A stretch of DNA of 8,019 nt, from positions 1-8,019 of the forward strand of contig CANKQN010000042.1 of NCBI GenBank assembly GCA_947485035.1, given 5' to 3'. Origin of the DNA: Rickettsiales bacterium (GTDB lineage: Bacteria > Pseudomonadota > Alphaproteobacteria > Rickettsiales > Deianiraeaceae). The position numbers and the translations under genes were made by a program. The notes under the pieces are model-generated. The model did no database searches and was not told where the DNA came from. It saw only the letters and a list, made by a program, of their open reading frames with translations. Within the stretch, counting starts at the first letter, position 1. Every line of letters begins with the position of its first letter. Shown here piece after piece: positions 5,832 to 8,019 of this stretch.

Positions 5832-6982
5832 TAAACAAAACGAAAATTCTACAAAACATTCTTTCACAAATTAAAATTGGTCAAATTGAAGTGAAATTTC
5901 CAAACGGTGAAACGCAAGCTTTTGGAAAGGACACAGGACTTATGGCGCATTTGCAAATTAATAATATCAAGGCAATTTCTGAAATACTTTCAAAGGGCGA
6001 TATTGGCTTTGGAAGAGGGTATATTGAAAACTGGTGGCAAAGTAACGATATTGTGACGCTTTTGGATGTTATCACGAGCAATGCTCGACATTTTGAAAAA
6101 GCGATTTATGGCAAGGGATTTTTTAAGATACTATACACCGTCTATCACTTCTTCAAACGCAATACTCTTGCAAATTCGAAAAAAAACATTGAATATCATT
6201 ACGATCTTGGCAATAATTTCTACTTCAAATGGCTTGATTCCACACGAACATATTCCTCTGCTTTGTTTCGTGGTGAGGAAACTCTTGAAGAAGCACAGGT
6301 GGAGAAGTATCGCAATATTATAAAGCATATCCCAAATGCAAAAACAATTCTTGAAATTGGCTGCGGATGGGGAGGCTTTATGAGCGAGGCAGTGAAAACA
6401 AATGCTGATATTAATATTAAGGGGTTGACGCTATCGCACGAACAGCACGATTTTGTCGCGCAGAAGTTTGCAAATAATAACAACATTTTCCCAATAATTC
6501 AGGATTATCGCAATGAAGCGGGGAAATATGACGCAGTTGTTTCAATTGAAATGTTTGAGGCTGTTGGTATGGAATATTGGGAAATTTATATGCAAAAAGT
6601 TGCCGATGCTTTGAACAAAGGTGGCATTGCTGTAATTCAAACAATCACAATTGATAGCTCTGCTTTTGAAGAGTACACAAAAACAAGCGATTTCATTCGC
6701 CATTTCATCTTTCCCGGTGGAATGTTGCCAACTGTGGAGATTTTTGAAAAAATTGCAAAAAAAGCTGGCTTTGAGGTTGTCGCCTCGGAAAACTTCGGAA
6801 TGAGTTATAAAAAAACGCTTTTGCTTTGGCTTGAAAATTTTGATAGAATATCGCACGAATTAGCACCGCTTGGATTTGATGAAAAATTTATCAGAAAATG
6901 GAGGTTTTATCTTGCATATTGTGCCTCTGGATTTAATGCAAAAAGAACTGATGTTGTTCAGTTTGTGCTAAGGAAAATATGA
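5828..6982 (+). CDS. cfa: Cyclopropane-fatty-acyl-phospholipid synthase-like SAM-dependent methyltransferase
   Basis: This enzyme is predicted to transfer a methyl or methylene group from S-adenosylmethionine to the double bond of unsaturated acyl chains in membrane phospholipids. The 384 residues match E. coli Cfa (382) from end to end. There is an N-terminal lipid-binding domain (GFGRGYIENWW, 60-70), HYDLGNNFYFKWLD (124-137), TYSSALF (141-147), the SAM-binding loop LEIGCGWGG (175-183), EMFEAVG (241-247), FIFPGGMLPT (293-302) and ASGFNAKRTDVVQF (366-379). Of the five E. coli bicarbonate-site residues, Glu239, Ile268 and Tyr317 are kept (E244, I273, Y327). Cys139 is Ser144 and His266 is Gln271. 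These changes recur, as I recall, in the COG2907/DUF1365-linked branch, and fit an enzyme that makes a methylated rather than cyclopropanated chain (inference). It is the last intact gene of the operon, overlapping DUF1365 by ATGA. Confidence 0.93.
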   Translation: MINKTKILQNILSQIKIGQIEVKFPNGETQAFGKDTGLMAHLQINNIKAISEILSKGDIGFGRGYIENWWQSNDIVTLLDVITSNARHFEKAIYGKGFFKILYTVYHFFKRNTLANSKKNIEYHYDLGNNFYFKWLDSTRTYSSALFRGEETLEEAQVEKYRNIIKHIPNAKTILEIGCGWGGFMSEAVKTNADINIKGLTLSHEQHDFVAQKFANNNNIFPIIQDYRNEAGKYDAVVSIEMFEAVGMEYWEIYMQKVADALNKGGIAVIQTITIDSSAFEEYTKTSDFIRHFIFPGGMLPTVEIFEKIAKKAGFEVVASENFGMSYKKTLLLWLENFDRISHELAPLGFDEKFIRKWRFYLAYCASGFNAKRTDVVQFVLRKI

Positions 6983-7008
6983 AAATTCTTGTCTTGTTTT
7001 TGTTGTAA
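6979..7008 (+). pseudogene. Nine-codon stump (MKILVLFLL) overlapping the cfa stop; possible remnant of a lost seventh operon gene
   Basis: An ATG at 6979 overlaps the cfa stop in the same ATGA arrangement as two other junctions in this operon. It encodes Met-Lys followed by seven hydrophobic residues, then TAA at 7006-7008. Lys followed by a hydrophobic run is how a signal peptide or lipoprotein starts. Exported proteins, for example DUF3833 lipoproteins, commonly follow cfa in related clusters. After the TAA the same frame stays open for about 20 codons before a TGA near 7066, but that stretch resembles nothing I know. It may be a decayed gene, a coincidental frame, or a tiny coupled peptide. 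Confidence 0.3.
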
Positions 7009-7025
7009 TGTAATATTAACAGTGA

Positions 7026-7047
7026 TGCACTTTTTGATATCTGTGCA
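7026..7047 (+). repeat. Short inverted repeat (TGCAC / GTGCA) downstream of cfa
   Basis: TGCAC at 7026-7030 pairs with GTGCA at 7043-7047 across a 12-nt loop. The pairing can be extended by GA/TC past a one-base bulge. No T-run follows, so it is a poor intrinsic terminator. It could be a weak hairpin at the 3' end of the operon mRNA or chance. I see no better terminator between cfa and the next gene. Confidence 0.25.
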
Positions 7048-7064
7048 ATCTGGAAAAATAACAC

Positions 7065-7102
7065 TTGATATATTGCAAAATATGATATAGTATATCTATA
7101 TT
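7065..7102 (+). promoter_or_regulatory. Candidate sigma-70-like promoter for the coiled-coil gene
   Basis: Two overlapping pairings are possible. TTGATA (7065-7070) with TATAGT (7086-7091) has a 15-nt spacer, and TTGCAA (7073-7078) with TATATT (7097-7102) has an 18-nt spacer. The region is extremely AT-rich, so such matches come easily. A promoter is still expected here, because the coiled-coil gene begins 133 nt after the operon ends. Confidence 0.35.
7084..7096. promoter_or_regulatory. 13-bp perfect palindrome (GATATA-G-TATATC), possible operator
   Basis: GATATA at 7084-7089 and TATATC at 7091-7096 are exact reverse complements around a single G. After four unpaired positions AAA (7077-7079) faces TTT (7101-7103). 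It lies within the candidate promoter and 20 nt before the ATG of the coiled-coil gene, where a dimeric repressor could block transcription. In sequence this AT-rich a short palindrome may be chance. Confidence 0.25.
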
Positions 7103-7115
7103 TAATATAATTTTT

Positions 7116-8019
7116 ATGTCGCTTAATCCTTTGGAGCGTCTTTGGTATACTAATGATTACTGGCGGGAACTAAGAAAAAAAATCAAAGAACTGGAAGACG
7201 ATCTCTTACAATACCAGAAAGCAAAAAAATCAGCAGAAGCTGCATCCGATATTGCAAAAAAAGCAGACGAAGCTGCAGACACCGCAGTAAAAGCGGCAGA
7301 AACCAAATTAAATGATGTAAAAAGCAAAGAAGCTGCTAGCATACAATCAGCACAAACAAACAAAGACAACGCAGACGCTGCACTCAGGACTGCAGAAACA
7401 ACCAAAGAAAACGCAGACACTGCATTCACGGCTGCAAAAACAGCCAAAGCAAAAGCAGAAGCTGCATTCACGGCTAAAACAAAAGCCAAAATAGAGGCAG
7501 ACGCTAAATACGCCAAAAACAACACAGAGGCTAACAAAACAGCCAAAGAAACCGCAGAAACTCAATACGAGACTGCAAAGGCAACCAAAGCGACAAACAA
7601 TAATAAATTCAATGAGGCACAAACAGACCAAACAAACGCAGAAGCTGCACTCAAGACTGCAGAAATAAAACAAACAAACGCAGAAAACGCATTACATGGT
7701 GCAAAAACAGCCAAAGCAAAAGCAGAAGCTGCACTCGAGACTGCAAAAGCAAGTGCAGTAGATACACAAAATAATTTGAATAAGGCAGATAGTGATTTGA
7801 ATGTAGCAAATAAGAATGTATCTGATGCAGAATTAAAACTTGCAAACGCAAGAACTGAGCTCCACAATGCAAAAGCAACACAAGCAAACACACCAGCAAC
7901 AACAACAGGCACAGAAGCAACAACAACAGGCACAGATGCAACAACAGCACCAAAAGCACCAGCACCAGCAACAGCACCAGCAACACCAGCAGCAAAAGCA
8001 ACAACACCACAAACACAAA
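7116..8019 (+). CDS. Alanine-rich repetitive coiled-coil protein, 3' end beyond the window
   Basis: The frame opens at ATG 7116 and stays open for all 301 remaining codons. The start is fixed by an in-frame TGA at 7083-7085, with no ATG, GTG or TTG between. I do not recognise a family. Residues 1-30 (MSLNPLERLWYTNDYWRELR, then a charged stretch) form a distinctive head without signal peptide or membrane segment. Residues about 25-255 are Ala, Lys, Glu, Thr and Asn with almost no Gly and no Pro, as expected of a long alpha-helical coiled coil. They are arranged in 14-residue (two-heptad) units such as NADAALRTAETTKE at 85-98 and NADTAFTAAKTAKA at 99-112. Residues 78-117 are echoed at 167-206. 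From about 258 the chain turns into a Thr/Ala/Pro low-complexity linker (ATTTGTE, ATTTGTD, PAPATAPATP). The C-terminal domain, if any, is outside. Possible roles are a surface or secreted filament, a tether or a cell-shape protein. Only the fold class is supported. No Shine-Dalgarno is seen. Confidence 0.82.
   Translation, partial: MSLNPLERLWYTNDYWRELRKKIKELEDDLLQYQKAKKSAEAASDIAKKADEAADTAVKAAETKLNDVKSKEAASIQSAQTNKDNADAALRTAETTKENADTAFTAAKTAKAKAEAAFTAKTKAKIEADAKYAKNNTEANKTAKETAETQYETAKATKATNNNKFNEAQTDQTNAEAALKTAEIKQTNAENALHGAKTAKAKAEAALETAKASAVDTQNNLNKADSDLNVANKNVSDAELKLANARTELHNAKATQANTPATTTGTEATTTGTDATTAPKAPAPATAPATPAAKATTPQTQ
7347..7466 (+). repeat. Internal duplication, copy 1 (40 codons), in the coiled-coil gene
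   Basis: Codons 78-117 (SAQTNKDNADAALRTAE at the start, KTAKAKAEAA at the end) align without gaps to codons 167-206, with 25 of 40 residues identical. The last 33 nt (7434-7466) are exactly identical to 7701-7733, which points to a fairly recent duplication or gene-conversion tract inside an older repeat. Confidence 0.8.
7614..7733 (+). repeat. Internal duplication, copy 2 (40 codons), in the coiled-coil gene
   Basis: This copy lies 267 nt (89 codons) downstream of copy 1 and keeps the reading frame. It reads EAQTDQTNAEAALKTAE at the start and KTAKAKAEAA at the end. The 89-residue offset is six 14-residue units plus five residues, so the heptad register slips between the two blocks. Confidence 0.8.
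7896..7937 (+). repeat. Two tandem 21-bp units encoding ATTTGTE and ATTTGTD
   Basis: Units 7896-7916 and 7917-7937 differ only in the last base (GAA versus GAT). A third unit begins at 7938 (GCAACAACA) and degenerates into GCA/CCA/ACA triplets that run to the window edge. The in-frame tandem array could lengthen or shorten by slippage without breaking the frame. Confidence 0.8.

Noticed and set aside
7026..7047. Hairpin after cfa as an intrinsic terminator
   Set aside because: The stem is only 5 bp with a 12-nt loop and no T-tract follows, so it was kept only as a weak inverted repeat.
7347..7990. CRISPR-like or minisatellite array
   Set aside because: The repeats are in frame, diverged at codon level, follow a heptad pattern and have no unique spacers. 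They are protein repeats and not a CRISPR.
7157..8018. Several overlapping minus-strand open frames rich in Leu, Val, Ala, Ser and Cys that look like membrane proteins or cysteine-rich proteins
   Set aside because: They are the antisense of the plus-strand coiled-coil gene. GCA and ACA codons read backward give TGC and TGT, producing artificial Cys/Val/Leu runs. The plus frame is open throughout, has a fixed ATG and a heptad pattern.
1..8019. Insertion sequences, tRNA or rRNA genes, riboswitches
   Set aside because: No transposase frames, paired terminal inverted repeats, cloverleaf-like sequences or conserved riboswitch cores were seen on either strand. Nearly all sequence is accounted for by coding regions.

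Overview
The window is AT-rich, gene-dense bacterial DNA. I infer a Gram-negative, probably low-GC alphaproteobacterium, with moderate to low confidence. The reasons are the GatA N-terminus (proteobacterial-looking LPLAIKDAFCTQGIR), the exported Blc-type lipocalin, and a photolyase / FAD-protein / DUF1365 / Cfa-like gene set known from light and singlet-oxygen regulons of Proteobacteria. None of the start codons has a clear Shine-Dalgarno sequence.

Layout. On the minus strand, the left edge carries the first 82 codons of gatA (1-248). The stop region of an unrecognised two- or three-helix membrane protein gene (232-984) overlaps the gatA start by 17 nt. A 45-nt divergent gap (985-1029) separates this pair from a plus-strand run of six genes. 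These are a class I photolyase (1030-2376), a Blc-like lipocalin (2373-2879), a renalase-like FAD protein (2872-3837), then after a 42-nt gap a COG2907 FAD oxidoreductase (3880-5070), a DUF1365 protein (5064-5831) and a Cfa-like SAM-dependent lipid methyltransferase (5828-6982). Five of the six are joined to a neighbour by a 4-8 nt overlap. A 9-codon hydrophobic reading frame overlaps the cfa stop by ATGA and then terminates. It looks like the stump of a lost seventh gene.

After a 133-nt intergenic region with a candidate promoter and a short palindrome, the last 904 bases are one uninterrupted plus-strand frame (7116 to the window edge). It encodes an Ala/Lys/Glu-rich coiled-coil protein built of 14-residue repeats, with an 89-residue-offset internal duplication and a Thr/Ala/Pro low-complexity tail. 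It has no stop inside the window.

How the genes fit together. The six-gene run reads as a photo-oxidative stress module. The photolyase repairs UV dimers. The lipocalin, the two FAD-dependent oxidoreductases, DUF1365 and the methyltransferase probably modify or protect unsaturated membrane lipids. The COG2907-DUF1365-Cfa trio resembles the genes linked to the singlet-oxygen regulon and to methylated/furan fatty acids in Rhodobacter. The methyltransferase departs from E. coli Cfa at two bicarbonate-site positions, so its product may not be a cyclopropane. No regulator (ECF sigma/ChrR or LitR-type) lies inside the window.
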